A stretch of 64,000 nt of DNA from JAENVT01 sp963773085 (GTDB taxonomy: Bacteria; Actinomycetota; Acidimicrobiia; Acidimicrobiales; Ilumatobacteraceae), in the NCBI GenBank assembly GCA_963773085.1, contig CAVYZS010000018.1, positions 744,001 to 808,000 of the forward strand. The letters are read 5' to 3'. The notes under the pieces were generated by a model that saw nothing but the letters and a program-made list of their open reading frames with translations, was not told where the DNA came from and did not search any database. The stretch's first letter is position 1. Each line of letters starts with the position of its first letter. Positions 1 to 8,382 of the stretch are shown here, one piece after another. Made by a program: the position numbers and the translations under genes.

Positions 1-651
1 AACGAGTCACGACCTTGGTTGCCGACGCCGCCTCCGACGACGACAACGCGGCGATGGTCCAACTCGCCGAGCAAACCTTCGGCCGACTCGACGTGGCGAT
101 CTTCAACGCCGGGGTCCGCGCGTCCGGCGAGATCGACACGATCGACCTCGACATCTGGGAACGGTCGCTCGATGTCAACCTACGCGCCGTCGTCTTCGGG
201 ATGCGGCACGCCGTGCCGGCGATGCGACGGGCGGGAGGTGGAGCGATCGTCGTGACGGCCAGCAACACCGGACTCGCCGGCGAACCGATCCGATGGCCAT
301 ATGCGGCAGCCAAAGCCGGGGCGATCAACCTGGTGCGCAGCGTCGCACTCGACGTGGCCGCCGACCGCATTCGGGTCAACGCCGTGTGTCCCGGGCCGAC
401 CCTCACCGGAATGACCGATCACCTTTCCGACCAGCACCCCGACCGCTACGAGCTGCTTCGCCGCGTGGTACCGATGCAACGCTGGGCCGCGGCGTCGGAG
501 GTGGCCGAGGCCATCGTGTTCCTGGCCTCGCCCAGCCGCTTCGTTCATCACCGGTGTCGCCCTTCCCGTCGACGGTGGGGTCACCGCCAACACCGGCCAG
601 GCGCTGCCACGGTTCGTGCCGGCCGACGAACTTCCGGGTCACGACAGCTAG
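1..651 (+). CDS. Short-chain dehydrogenase/reductase, 5'-partial and frameshifted
   Basis: C-terminal part of an SDR-family NAD(P)-dependent oxidoreductase; the substrate cannot be told. The glycine-rich nucleotide-binding start lies before the window. Visible are the NAG motif (about base 110), the YAAAK catalytic Tyr/Lys motif (about base 300) and the NAVCPGP segment typical of classical SDRs. The frame changes near 535-541: one frame reads to FLASPS and the expected tail SFITGVALPVDGG continues one frame over to a TAG at 649, as if one C were extra. It is either a pseudogene or carries a sequencing indel. The LLM oxidoreductase starts 7 bases later, so the two are probably co-transcribed. 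Confidence 0.85.
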
Positions 652-658
652 GAGCAAC

Positions 659-1630
659 ATGCCAACCCGCCCATTCCGCTTCGGTCTCCAAGCTTTCGAA
701 GCATCGTCTGCCGACGACTGGTTCGGCACCGTGCGCCGTGCCGAGCAACTCGGCTACTCGACCCTGTTCACCTCCGATCACTACTTCGGCCCCGGTGAGA
801 TCGCGACCGAGATGAGCCATCGTCCCGTCGAGGTGGCCCCGCTGTCAGCGATCGCGATGGCTGCGGCTGTCACCACCACACTCCGCGTCGGCTGCCGGGT
901 GTTCGCCTGCGACTTCCATCACCCGGTCGTGCTCGCCAAGGAGATGGCCACGCTCGACATGCTGTCCGGTGGACGGCTCGAGGTCGGCCTCGGTGCCGGC
1001 TGGACGGCCGCCGAATACAACGGACTGGGCATTCCGATGGACTCGGCCGGGACGCGCATCGAACGGCTCGCCGAGTACATCGGACTGATGCGCGCCCATT
1101 GGAGCGGGGAACCGATCAACGTCAGCGGCACCCATGTCAACGTTCACGGGTTCGAGGGCCGCCCGCTGCCTGTCCAGCGGCCGCACCCGCCGATCATGGT
1201 CGGTGGCGGCGCGCCGCGGATTCTCCGGCTGGCCGGCCGCGAAGCCGACATCGTCAGCCTCAACTTCAACAACTCGGCAGGCAAGCTCGGGCCTGGAGCA
1301 GCGGGGTCCGGTCTCGACGCTACACGCGAGAAGATCGGCTGGGTTCGTGAGGGTGCCGGCGACCGCTTCGACCAGATCGAGCTGGAGATCGGCGCCTACT
1401 TCGTCGCCGTCGGTGACGACGTCGCTCCGCAGCTCGAGGCGATGGCCGGTCGGCTCGGCGTGACCGCCGACGACTTCGCGGTTCATCCGCACGGCTTGTT
1501 CGGCACCGTCGATCAGATCTGCGACACGCTCGTCGCCCGGCGCGAACAACTCGGGGTCAGCTACGTGACGGTCGCCCAACGCAACATGGACGACTTCGCC
1601 CCGGTGATCGAGGCCCTTGCCGGTACATGA
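659..1630 (+). CDS. LLM-class (luciferase-like) F420-dependent oxidoreductase
   Basis: A 323-residue flavin/F420-dependent oxidoreductase with the luciferase-like TIM-barrel fold. Family features are the N-terminal FRFGLQAFEA strand, TSDHYFGPG, the LDMLSGGRLEVGLGAGW block (about residues 100-120) and PIMVGGGAPRIL (about 180). It resembles the actinobacterial TIGR03621 group (F420-dependent, MSMEG_2516-like); this is recalled from the family, not searched. The ATG at 659 is chosen because GGAGCAAC precedes it and the protein begins at the usual family start. It follows the SDR by 7 bases, suggesting a shared oxidation-reduction pathway of unknown substrate. Confidence 0.85.
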   Translation: MPTRPFRFGLQAFEASSADDWFGTVRRAEQLGYSTLFTSDHYFGPGEIATEMSHRPVEVAPLSAIAMAAAVTTTLRVGCRVFACDFHHPVVLAKEMATLDMLSGGRLEVGLGAGWTAAEYNGLGIPMDSAGTRIERLAEYIGLMRAHWSGEPINVSGTHVNVHGFEGRPLPVQRPHPPIMVGGGAPRILRLAGREADIVSLNFNNSAGKLGPGAAGSGLDATREKIGWVREGAGDRFDQIELEIGAYFVAVGDDVAPQLEAMAGRLGVTADDFAVHPHGLFGTVDQICDTLVARREQLGVSYVTVAQRNMDDFAPVIEALAGT

Positions 1631-1709
1631 GTTCGGCAGCAAGGTGAGACGAAATGGGTACAGCCAAACGCCTACCCACGCCTCTCACCAGAACAGCGAT
1701 CGACCCGAG

Positions 1710-1815
1710 CGCGCCCTGCGATGCCAGGCTCTTCGATCAGCGTGAGCGAACAGAAGCGCGGAACTTCTGTGCGCGCGCACAGACAATTCGGGCAGCATCG
1801 AACGAGCAGGTTGCG
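1710..1815 (+). repeat. Dispersed ~100-bp structured repeat, copy 1
   Basis: Nearly the same sequence occurs inverted at 33917-34020. The core carries two adjacent potential hairpins: a stem CAGAAG/CTTCTG around loop CGCGGAA (1751-1769), and a perfect 18-base palindrome TCTGTGCGCGCGCACAGA (1766-1783). In the other copy the palindrome has one change that would still pair as G-U in RNA, which suggests the structure is conserved. The repeat lies in the 333-base gap between the LLM gene and the VOC gene; nothing else is recognisable there. Chance ORFs crossing both copies share a short similar peptide, but this is probably a by-product of the DNA repeat. Confidence 0.75.
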
Positions 1816-1963
1816 CGCTCTGGCGCTCCCGCGCAAGCTGCCGACGACTGGGGGCCACAGTTCGGGTGAATCAGAGAACGCCGAGCCATGGGCTCGGACT
1901 CGTACCCGAGCTGGTCGTTACTCGTCAGACGCCATGACGCACGCAACGCGAGACCCGGAGCAT

Positions 1964-2335
1964 CTACTCGGGTGCGTGGCAGACCGCCTCGACGTTGTTG
2001 CCGTCGGGGTCGCGAACGAAGGCTCCGTAATAGTTGGGGTGATACTCGGGCCACAGCCTCGGCTCGTGCAGGACGTTGGCTCCAGCGGCAACAGCAGCGT
2101 CGAAGAAGGCGCGCACTGCGAACCGATTCGGTGCCGCGAAGGCGATGTGTGACTCCCGGAAGCCCTCACCACTGTCGTGCGGACCAATCCAGAAGTCGGG
2201 CATCGGTGGGACGCCGTATCCGATCACCGGCCCGAACTCCATGACGCGCGTGCCGCCGAGTGGGACGAGCACTGCGTCGTAGAAAGCCGCGCTGGCCGCG
2301 GTGTCGGCGCACTGGATGGAGAGATGATCGAGCAT
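1964..2335 (-). CDS. VOC (glyoxalase/bleomycin resistance/dioxygenase) superfamily protein
   Basis: A 123-residue vicinal-oxygen-chelate protein, one of the small metal-binding beta-alpha-beta-beta-beta proteins. It begins MLDHLSIQCAD with the FYDAVLVPLGG helix and ends with FVRDPDGNNVEAVCH, the second-module signature in which Glu is a usual metal ligand; His of DHLSI is the first. The reaction is not predictable. The ATG at 2335 is chosen over an in-frame TTG two codons upstream. It lies 36 bases downstream of clpP on the same strand and may be read from the clpP promoter. Confidence 0.8.
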   Translation of the reverse strand: MLDHLSIQCADTAASAAFYDAVLVPLGGTRVMEFGPVIGYGVPPMPDFWIGPHDSGEGFRESHIAFAAPNRFAVRAFFDAAVAAGANVLHEPRLWPEYHPNYYGAFVRDPDGNNVEAVCHAPE

Positions 2336-2371
2336 GCCCAATCATCGCACGCCAAAATCGGCGCACTCCGG

Positions 2372-2986
2372 TCAGGCGGCCGCAATTGCCTTGGTCGGGT
2401 TCGGGAGCTCCCGGCGATCGATCACCTGATCGACCAGACCGTAGGCAATGGCCTGGTCGCCGCGCACGATGTAGTCGCGATCGATGTCGGCGGTGATCCG
2501 TTCGGCCGTCTGCCCGGTCGCCTCGACGAGGATCTCGACCATCCGCCGCCGCATTTCGACCATCTCGGCGACGGCCAACTCCATGTCGGTCGACTGTCCC
2601 TGGGCCCCGCCGTGGGGCTGATGGATCAGCACCCGTGCGTTGGGCAGGGCGTACCTCTTGCCGGGCGTGCCAGCAGCGAGCAACACCGCTGCGGCCGACG
2701 CCGCCTGGCCAACGCAGATGGTGGCCACGTCGGGATTGATGTAGCGCATCGTGTCGTGGATGGCAAAGAGGCCGTTCATGTCGCCACCGGGGCTGTTGAT
2801 GTAGACGGCGATGTCGGCATCGGCGTTCTCGCTCTCGAGGTGCAGCAATTGGGCGACAATCAGGTTGGTGACGTTGTCGTCGATCGCTGCGCCGAGAAAC
2901 ACGATGCGATTGACGAGCAGTCGTGAGTAGATGTCGAAGGCCCGCTCGCCGCGGCTGGTGCTCTCGATGACGGTTGGAACCAACAT
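2372..2986 (-). CDS. clpP: ATP-dependent Clp protease proteolytic subunit
   Basis: A 204-residue serine protease that forms the tetradecameric barrel fed by Clp ATPases in the cytoplasm. The catalytic Ser is in GQAASAAAVLLAAG (about residue 97), His in LIHQPHGG (about 122) and Asp in DIDRDYIV (about 173). Oligomer segments such as NSPGGDMNGLFAI are intact. Unlike the usual clpP1P2-clpX operon, it stands alone with a VOC gene downstream, so it is probably an extra ClpP paralogue. A perfect 12-base inverted repeat lies 26 bases upstream of the start, within the region shared with the divergent SRPBCC-ArsR pair. Confidence 0.93.
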   Translation of the reverse strand: MLVPTVIESTSRGERAFDIYSRLLVNRIVFLGAAIDDNVTNLIVAQLLHLESENADADIAVYINSPGGDMNGLFAIHDTMRYINPDVATICVGQAASAAAVLLAAGTPGKRYALPNARVLIHQPHGGAQGQSTDMELAVAEMVEMRRRMVEILVEATGQTAERITADIDRDYIVRGDQAIAYGLVDQVIDRRELPNPTKAIAAA

Positions 2987-3011
2987 GCATGTCTCCTCTG
3001 GGGGCCGGCGT

Positions 3012-3080
3012 TTATGTGCAACTATCTAGTTGCACATAAGACTATCTGCCCCACGGCGAGGTGCAACCATTGAGTTGCGC
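3012..3080. promoter_or_regulatory. Palindromic operator between clpP and the SRPBCC-arsR pair
   Basis: Bases 3012-3039 form a perfect inverted repeat: TTATGTGCAACT, four bases, AGTTGCACATAA. A second, imperfect site (GTGCAAC, six bases, GTTGCGC) lies at 3061-3080 and abuts a TAATCT -10 box at 3081-3086, which is 7 bases before the ATG at 3094. The divergent layout and the ArsR-family gene encoded just downstream make ArsR the obvious candidate ligand, repressing its own operon and perhaps clpP. Binding is inferred from position and symmetry only. Confidence 0.65.
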
Positions 3081-3093
3081 TAATCTGGACGGC

Positions 3094-3519
3094 ATGCCTC
3101 CGCACGATGATCCCTCGATCGAACGCCACACCGACCTCGACATCGATGTGGCCGACCTGTGGACGTTGATCTCGACAGCCGAAGGATGGAGCTCCTGGCT
3201 CGTCGACGACGCCGACATCACCATCTCCCCTGGCGAATCCGGCACAGCGACCGACGATGGGGTCGAACGGTCGGTGCATATCGACGATGTCGACTTCGGC
3301 CATCGGATCGAGTTCTCGTGGTGGGACCGCGACGACCCGGCGACGGCGTCGTACGTCCAGCTCGACATCGTCGAGTTGCCCGGCCACCGGTCGCGCTTGC
3401 ACATCACTGAGCAATACCGCGGGGCCACGGCGACAACGACGATGTCGTGCTCGATCTCCTGGGACGTGCGACTGGTCTCGCTGTGGCTGCTGGCGTTGCC
3501 ATTCCACGTGATGGCGTGA
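3094..3519 (+). CDS. SRPBCC-domain (AHSA1-like) protein
   Basis: A 141-residue START/Bet v1-like (SRPBCC) protein: IERHTDLDIDVADLWTLIS start, GWSSWL, then the beta-strand RIEFSWWDRDD and a C-terminal helix. Such proteins bind hydrophobic ligands and are often encoded beside an ArsR regulator, as here. The ATG at 3094 is preferred over the GTG at 3061, because a TAATCT -10 box sits 7 bases before it (leaderless transcript) and the upstream part overlaps the operator. Its TGA overlaps the GTG of arsR (GTGA), indicating translational coupling. Confidence 0.75.
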   Translation: MPPHDDPSIERHTDLDIDVADLWTLISTAEGWSSWLVDDADITISPGESGTATDDGVERSVHIDDVDFGHRIEFSWWDRDDPATASYVQLDIVELPGHRSRLHITEQYRGATATTTMSCSISWDVRLVSLWLLALPFHVMA

Positions 3520-3839
3520 CCCCACCCCAGAGCGGCGCACTCGACACACTGTTCGGAGCGCTGGCCGACCCGACGCGTCGCCGGCTCGTCGAGCGTCTCC
3601 TGACCAAGGGACCGACGACGGCCACGTTGCTCGCCGAAGGCACGCCGCTGACCCGCCAGGCGGTCGTCAAGCACCTCCAGGTGTTGGAGGCCGCCGGGTT
3701 GCTCGACCACGAGCGCTCCGGCCGCGAGGTGCTGTACCGGGTGACCCCGGAGCCACTGGCGTCGGCGGTCGAGTGGATACTCGCGACCGCTGGGCAGTGG
3801 GACCGTCGGCTCGACCGGCTGCGGCGGTTGTCTACATGA
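3516..3839 (+). CDS. ArsR-family transcriptional regulator
   Basis: A 107-residue winged-helix repressor. LFGALADPTRRRLVERLL is the ArsR N-terminal helix, LTRQAVVKHLQVLEAAGLL the recognition helix and GREVLYRVTPEPL the wing. No metal-binding cysteines are present, which fits the ArsR subgroup paired with SRPBCC proteins rather than the metal sensors. The GTG at 3516 overlaps the preceding stop codon. It most likely binds the GTGCAAC/GTTGCAC palindromes upstream of its partner gene (inference). It ends in an 8-base overlap with the convergent membrane protein gene. Confidence 0.88.
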   Translation: MTPPQSGALDTLFGALADPTRRRLVERLLTKGPTTATLLAEGTPLTRQAVVKHLQVLEAAGLLDHERSGREVLYRVTPEPLASAVEWILATAGQWDRRLDRLRRLST

Positions 3840-4530
3840 GAGGGACGACGTAAAAGGCGATCGCGGCGAGATGACAGCCGGCGCCGGCGATGGTGAACGC
3901 GTGGAAGATCTCGTGGAAGCCGAACACCCGTGGCCACGGATCCGGTTTCTTGAGGGCGTACACCACAGCCCCCATCGTGTACAGCATGCCACCCCCGAGA
4001 ACCAGCGCGAACCCGACAGGGCCGAGGTTGCGATACAGCTGCGGTAAGGCAAGAGCAGCCGACCAGCCGACGATCACGTAGATCGAGGTGAACAGCGAGC
4101 GGGGCACCCGGATCGGCAACCACTCCAGGGTCATCCCGACGATCGCACCGCCCCAGGCGGCGCACAGCACGACGACCTTCTGCCAACCGCTGACAGCCAC
4201 AGCCATGATCGGGGTGTACGCGCCGGCGATGGCCAGGAAGATCGCCGAATGGTCGAGGCGACGCATGATCGAACGAGCGTGCGCGTCCCAGGGGAACGTG
4301 TGGTACATCGCCGAGATACCGAACATCGTCAACGTGCCGGCGACGTAGACGACGAGCCACAATCGCTCGCTCGCCGAGGCGCCGGCGACGGCAACCATGA
4401 TGATCCCGAGCACGCCTATCACCGTGAACGCCAGGACGTGCGACCATCCACGCAGCAGTGGCTTGACCACCACGGAATCCACCCACCCGACGGTATCCGG
4501 CCCGATCGGAGATACCTTCGTGGTTTCCAC
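3832..4530 (-). CDS. PAQR/hemolysin III-family membrane protein
   Basis: A 232-residue integral membrane protein with seven predicted hydrophobic segments. Family residues are visible: SAMYHTFPWDAHARSIMRRLDH with the conserved His/Asp (about residues 65-85), AGAYTPI, and FHEIFHAFTIAGAGCH with the last His cluster (about 205-220). PAQR proteins are putative metal-dependent hydrolases; bacterial members are annotated as hemolysin III. The GTG at 4530 is chosen because GGGGAA sits just before it and upstream sequence belongs to the divergent glnS leader. It is convergent with arsR, overlapping by 8 bases. Confidence 0.85.
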   Translation of the reverse strand: METTKVSPIGPDTVGWVDSVVVKPLLRGWSHVLAFTVIGVLGIIMVAVAGASASERLWLVVYVAGTLTMFGISAMYHTFPWDAHARSIMRRLDHSAIFLAIAGAYTPIMAVAVSGWQKVVVLCAAWGGAIVGMTLEWLPIRVPRSLFTSIYVIVGWSAALALPQLYRNLGPVGFALVLGGGMLYTMGAVVYALKKPDPWPRVFGFHEIFHAFTIAGAGCHLAAIAFYVVPLM

Positions 4531-4557
4531 ATGTTCCCCGGCGAGACTGTCTGACCC

Positions 4558-6270
4558 ATGAACAACACCGAGAACGCCACCAGCGCCCCTGGCGGCACCG
4601 GGCTCGACTTCGTCCGAGACCTGGTGCGAGCCGACAACGAGGCAGGCACCTTCGGCAGTCGCGTGCAGACCCGGTTCCCACCAGAGCCCAACGGCTACCT
4701 GCACATCGGGCACGCCAAGGCCATCTGCATCGACTTCGGTATCGCCGAGGAGTTCGGCGGCGTCTGCAACCTGCGCTTCGATGACACCAACCCCGACACC
4801 GAAGACATCGAGTTCGCCTCGTCGATCACCGATGACCTGCACTGGCTCGGGTTCTCTCCGGGCGAGCCGCTCTACGCATCCGACTACTTCGAGCAGCTCT
4901 ACCTCTGGGCCGAGCATCTCGTGACTCAAGGGCTGGCCTACGTCGACGATCAGGATGGCGAGACGATCTCGGCACAGCGTGGTGGATACGGCAACCCGGG
5001 CATCGAGAGCCCGTATCGCACTCGATCGATCGACGAGAATCTCGACCTGCTCCGCCGCATGCGCGCCGGCGAGTTTCCCGACGGCGCACGCGTTCTACGC
5101 GCCAAGATCGACATGCAGCACGAGAACATGCAGTTGCGCGACCCGGTGATGTACCGCATCCGCCGAGGTCACCACTGGCGCACGGGCGACGAATGGGTGA
5201 TCTATCCGACGTACGACTGGGCGCACGGTCAGAGCGATGCGATCGAGGGCGTCACCCACTCGCTGTGCACGCTCGAGTTCGACAGCCACCGGGCGTTGTA
5301 CGACTGGTATCTCAGTCACCTACCGCTTCCCGGCGACCAGCCGCGCCAGACCGAGTTCGCCCGCCTCGAACTCACCCACACCATCATGTCCAAGCGCCGG
5401 CTGGCGCGGCTCGTGGCCGACGGTGTGGTCGATGGCTGGGATGACCCGCGCATGCCCACCTTGGGCGGCGTGCGCCGCCGCGGCTACCCGGCCTCGGCAA
5501 TACGCGCCTTTTGCGCCTACATCGGAGTCGCACGCACCAACAGCCGGCATTCCATCGAACTGTTGGAGTCGTTCATCCGCCGCCAGCTCAACGAGACGTC
5601 GCTGCGTCGTATGGCCGTGCTCCGACCGTTGCGGCTCGTGATCACCAACTGGCCCGATGACGCCGACGGCAACCCGGTTGTCGAGCATCACACGGTCGTC
5701 AACAACCCGGAGAACCCCGACGACGGCGTGCGCCTGGTGCCGTTCTCCAAGGTCCTCTACATCGAGCGCGAGGACTTCATGGAAGTCGCCCCACCGAAAT
5801 ACTTCCGCCTCACACCCGGACGCGAGGTTCGGCTGCGGTCGGCGTACCTGGTGACGTGCACGGGCTGCGTGAAGGACGAGCAGGGCAAGGTCGTCGAGGT
5901 GCAGTGCACATACGATCCAGCAACATCGGGCGGCAATGCTCCTGACGGTCGAAAGGTGAAGTCGACCATGCATTGGGTCTCGGCCGATCACGCCCATCCC
6001 GCCACCGTCGCCCTCTACGAACGGCTGTTCACGGCCGACGTGCCCGGTGAGGCAACGGGCGACCCGTTCGACGATCTCAACCCCGGCTCACGCGAGCAGC
6101 TGACCGATTGCAAGCTCGAGCCGGCTCTGGCCGACACGCCGCAAGGTGCCGTCGTGCAGTTCGAGCGCCTCGGCTACTTCGCCCACGATCCGCTGACACC
6201 GATGCTCTTCCATCGCACGGTCGGGCTGCGCGACGAGTGGGCGAACATCCAGAAGCGAAACCAGGAGTAG
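4558..6270 (+). CDS. glnS: Glutaminyl-tRNA synthetase
   Basis: A 570-residue class I aminoacyl-tRNA synthetase charging tRNA-Gln. The HIGH motif is in PEPNGYLHIGHAK (about residues 42-54) and KMSKS is IMSKRRL (about 278). FDDTNP, the YPTYDWAHG block and the C-terminal anticodon-binding beta-barrels (FSKVLYIEREDF, FERLGYF) match GlnRS rather than GluRS. Many actinobacteria lack GlnRS and make Gln-tRNA through GatCAB, so a full glnS is notable; tRNA-Gln(CUG) lies about 8 kb away. Start at ATG 4558, leaving 27 bases to the divergent PAQR gene. Confidence 0.96.
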   Translation: MNNTENATSAPGGTGLDFVRDLVRADNEAGTFGSRVQTRFPPEPNGYLHIGHAKAICIDFGIAEEFGGVCNLRFDDTNPDTEDIEFASSITDDLHWLGFSPGEPLYASDYFEQLYLWAEHLVTQGLAYVDDQDGETISAQRGGYGNPGIESPYRTRSIDENLDLLRRMRAGEFPDGARVLRAKIDMQHENMQLRDPVMYRIRRGHHWRTGDEWVIYPTYDWAHGQSDAIEGVTHSLCTLEFDSHRALYDWYLSHLPLPGDQPRQTEFARLELTHTIMSKRRLARLVADGVVDGWDDPRMPTLGGVRRRGYPASAIRAFCAYIGVARTNSRHSIELLESFIRRQLNETSLRRMAVLRPLRLVITNWPDDADGNPVVEHHTVVNNPENPDDGVRLVPFSKVLYIEREDFMEVAPPKYFRLTPGREVRLRSAYLVTCTGCVKDEQGKVVEVQCTYDPATSGGNAPDGRKVKSTMHWVSADHAHPATVALYERLFTADVPGEATGDPFDDLNPGSREQLTDCKLEPALADTPQGAVVQFERLGYFAHDPLTPMLFHRTVGLRDEWANIQKRNQE

Positions 6271-6275
6271 TCCGG

Positions 6276-6959
6276 TCAGCTCGAAGTCAGCTCTCCGGCG
6301 ACGGCACAGACGTCAACATCGGGGTGTGGACCGATGACCTTGACGGTGGTGTAGCTCAGCGAAACCCCACCTGGTGCCGAGTCGCCCAACGTGTCGAAGA
6401 GATTCTCGAAGACCTGGACGCCGGCAATCAGGTACAGCACCTTGCCCGACTCATCGCGCAGCGTGGCTCGTCCGATCTCGGTTGCGGTGAACAGGTACAC
6501 CGGCCCGACCAGCCCCCCGGGCGGGATCAACTCGGATGGCACCTGATCGTTCGGCACCTTTTTGGCGGAGATCTCCTCGAAGACGAACCGGCCGGCAATC
6601 TTGAGGATCAGATCTTCGGACCCGGCCTCGGTCCACGTCTCCGAGAACCGATACGAGTCCTTCAGCAAGAAACCTTGGCCCTCCGTGCCCCGGGCAGCGC
6701 GGATCGATGTCACCCCCTCGACTTCGAAATGTGCCGAGATGTCGAGCCCTGGGCACTCGGGATCGAAGTCCTCGGAGAACGAGTAGGGCGTCGGGGGTTG
6801 GACGAAGGAACTGTGCCGGGAATGTTCGGAATCATGCCCAGACTTGCCGTGCGAGTGCTCGTCAGAGTTACCACTCGCGGCGGTCGGCACGGCGCCAATT
6901 GTCAGTACCAGAGTCGTCGCCGCGACAACCGACGAAAACGCTCGTCGAACAGTGCTCAT
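6276..6959 (-). CDS. Secreted protein of unknown function with a His-rich segment
   Basis: A 227-residue protein with an N-terminal signal peptide: RR at positions 5-6, hydrophobic SVVAATTLVLTIGAV, then AXA-like PTAASG. A His-rich stretch follows (DEHSHGKSGHDSEHSRHSS, about residues 32-50), then a beta-rich domain with two Cys (ECPGLD and the C-terminal DVCAVAG), which could form one disulphide outside the cell. Metal binding by the His stretch is possible but not shown. It is convergent with glnS (5-base gap) and belongs to no family I can name. Confidence 0.7.
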   Translation of the reverse strand: MSTVRRAFSSVVAATTLVLTIGAVPTAASGNSDEHSHGKSGHDSEHSRHSSFVQPPTPYSFSEDFDPECPGLDISAHFEVEGVTSIRAARGTEGQGFLLKDSYRFSETWTEAGSEDLILKIAGRFVFEEISAKKVPNDQVPSELIPPGGLVGPVYLFTATEIGRATLRDESGKVLYLIAGVQVFENLFDTLGDSAPGGVSLSYTTVKVIGPHPDVDVCAVAGELTSS

Positions 6960-7032
6960 CCTTGCCCCCAGTGTGTCCGACCGCCAGAATGAACGAGCTG
7001 AGGGAGTCTGTCAAGCGCGTGAGCTGCGCCTT

Positions 7033-8382
7033 TCAGGCGGGACGCGGCTCCGCCGGGGTGGATCCATGGTCCACGGGCGACGGGGTGAGGTGGGCCGTGG
7101 CGACATGTGACACGACCACCGAGACGATGATCAGCGGCGTCAATTCGACGGCGTCGCTCTGGAGGAACAACGCGGTGAGCAGCACAGACGTCAGCGGAAG
7201 GCGGAGCATGGCCACAGCCATGGCGCCGATCCCCATCGCCACACCGGCAATCGGTGGCAAACCGGGGAAGTGGGAGAGGGCCATGCCTCCGGCTGCACCG
7301 ATGAACATCGCGGGGAAGGTCGGGCCGCCTCGGAAGCTGGCGAGCGACAGCGCGTAGGCGATGCCCTTGCAGAGCACGAGCAGGACCAGGGCGCCGACAG
7401 TCCACGAGCTCGCCTGCTCGATCAGCGGGGCCAGTGCGTTCTCACCGGAGAACAACACTTGGTCGGCACCGTGGTCGGTCAGTTGGACGAACACGATGGC
7501 CGCCAGCGCGATTCCGGCCCCGAACACCGGGGTCAGCACGACCCGTCGCCGGTCGACGATCGGCATCAGGTACCGGGACCCGAGCTTGATCGCGGTGCCC
7601 ACGACGGCACCCAGCACGCCGATCACGATGGCCCATATGAACTCGTAGCCGTCGATCTGCGGGAAGGGAGGGAGATCCGGGATGGCGAGCGAGAAGGTAC
7701 CCCACCCCGTCACGTCGTTCAGCCCGAGGAACACCAACGAGCCGATGCCCGCGGCCAACAGGCCCGGCAGCAGCACCACGCCGATCATCGGCCCGGCGAT
7801 CCCGGCGACCTCCATCAACAAGAAGGCGCCGAGGATGGGTGAGCCGAGCAACGTGCTGATCGCGGCGAAGCTGCCTGCGGCACCGATCACCATGGTCGCC
7901 TGCGCCGGTGCGTCCTTTTTCACCAGATGCACAGCCAGTGCGGCGATCCCGCCGCCGATGGCGATCAGCGGTGCCTCTGGGCCGAGCACGGCGCCGAACG
8001 CGAGCGTGATGAACGCGGCGAGCGCGATGCCCGGGAGCGCCTTCGACGGGGCGAGCCCGGAAACCGTCAGGCCTCCCGACGGTTCGTGGCCTCCCCGGCC
8101 CGGAAGGTACTGGACGATGACGGCGACGGCGACGCCGGCCACGACGAGAACGGGCAGCGGCCACCACGTCGGGGGAGCAGTGAAGCCCAGGTCATCCGGC
8201 AAGGTGGTGAACACCCACTCCTCGGCGACGTCGACGAGCTTCAGGAAGCCGTACGCAATCGCTGCCACGGGCACACCGACCAGCGCGCCGAGGACGAGCA
8301 GCGCCACGAACTTGCGGGAGCGCAGGAGATCGTTGGGGTCCGGTGGCGTTGTCGTCGCTGCGGTTTCCACGGGTGAAGTCAT
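7033..8382 (-). CDS. ClC-family chloride channel / Cl-H antiporter
   Basis: A 449-residue polytopic membrane protein of the voltage-gated chloride channel family. The selectivity-filter regions appear as SGLAPSKALPG, FGAVLGPEAPLIAIGGG (a GREGP-type loop in which the usual E is changed: GPEAP) and FRGGPTFPAMFIGAAGG near residue 360. There are about ten hydrophobic helices. No CBS domains are present. The altered GPEAP loop may change gating or coupling, so channel versus antiporter cannot be decided. It stands alone; the 343-base gap upstream holds a good promoter for the next gene and nothing else I can identify. Confidence 0.88.
   Translation of the reverse strand: MTSPVETAATTTPPDPNDLLRSRKFVALLVLGALVGVPVAAIAYGFLKLVDVAEEWVFTTLPDDLGFTAPPTWWPLPVLVVAGVAVAVIVQYLPGRGGHEPSGGLTVSGLAPSKALPGIALAAFITLAFGAVLGPEAPLIAIGGGIAALAVHLVKKDAPAQATMVIGAAGSFAAISTLLGSPILGAFLLMEVAGIAGPMIGVVLLPGLLAAGIGSLVFLGLNDVTGWGTFSLAIPDLPPFPQIDGYEFIWAIVIGVLGAVVGTAIKLGSRYLMPIVDRRRVVLTPVFGAGIALAAIVFVQLTDHGADQVLFSGENALAPLIEQASSWTVGALVLLVLCKGIAYALSLASFRGGPTFPAMFIGAAGGMALSHFPGLPPIAGVAMGIGAMAVAMLRLPLTSVLLTALFLQSDAVELTPLIIVSVVVSHVATAHLTPSPVDHGSTPAEPRPA

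Noticed and set aside
1654..1869. A 71-codon frame whose product resembles part of a frame at 33.9 kb
   Set aside because: The similarity comes from the dispersed DNA repeat read in one frame; neither frame has a ribosome site, and the changes between copies follow hairpin pairing rather than codon positions.
6108..6992. A 294-codon plus-strand frame after glnS
   Set aside because: It overlaps the end of glnS and lies opposite a minus-strand gene with a good signal peptide. Its product has no recognisable features.
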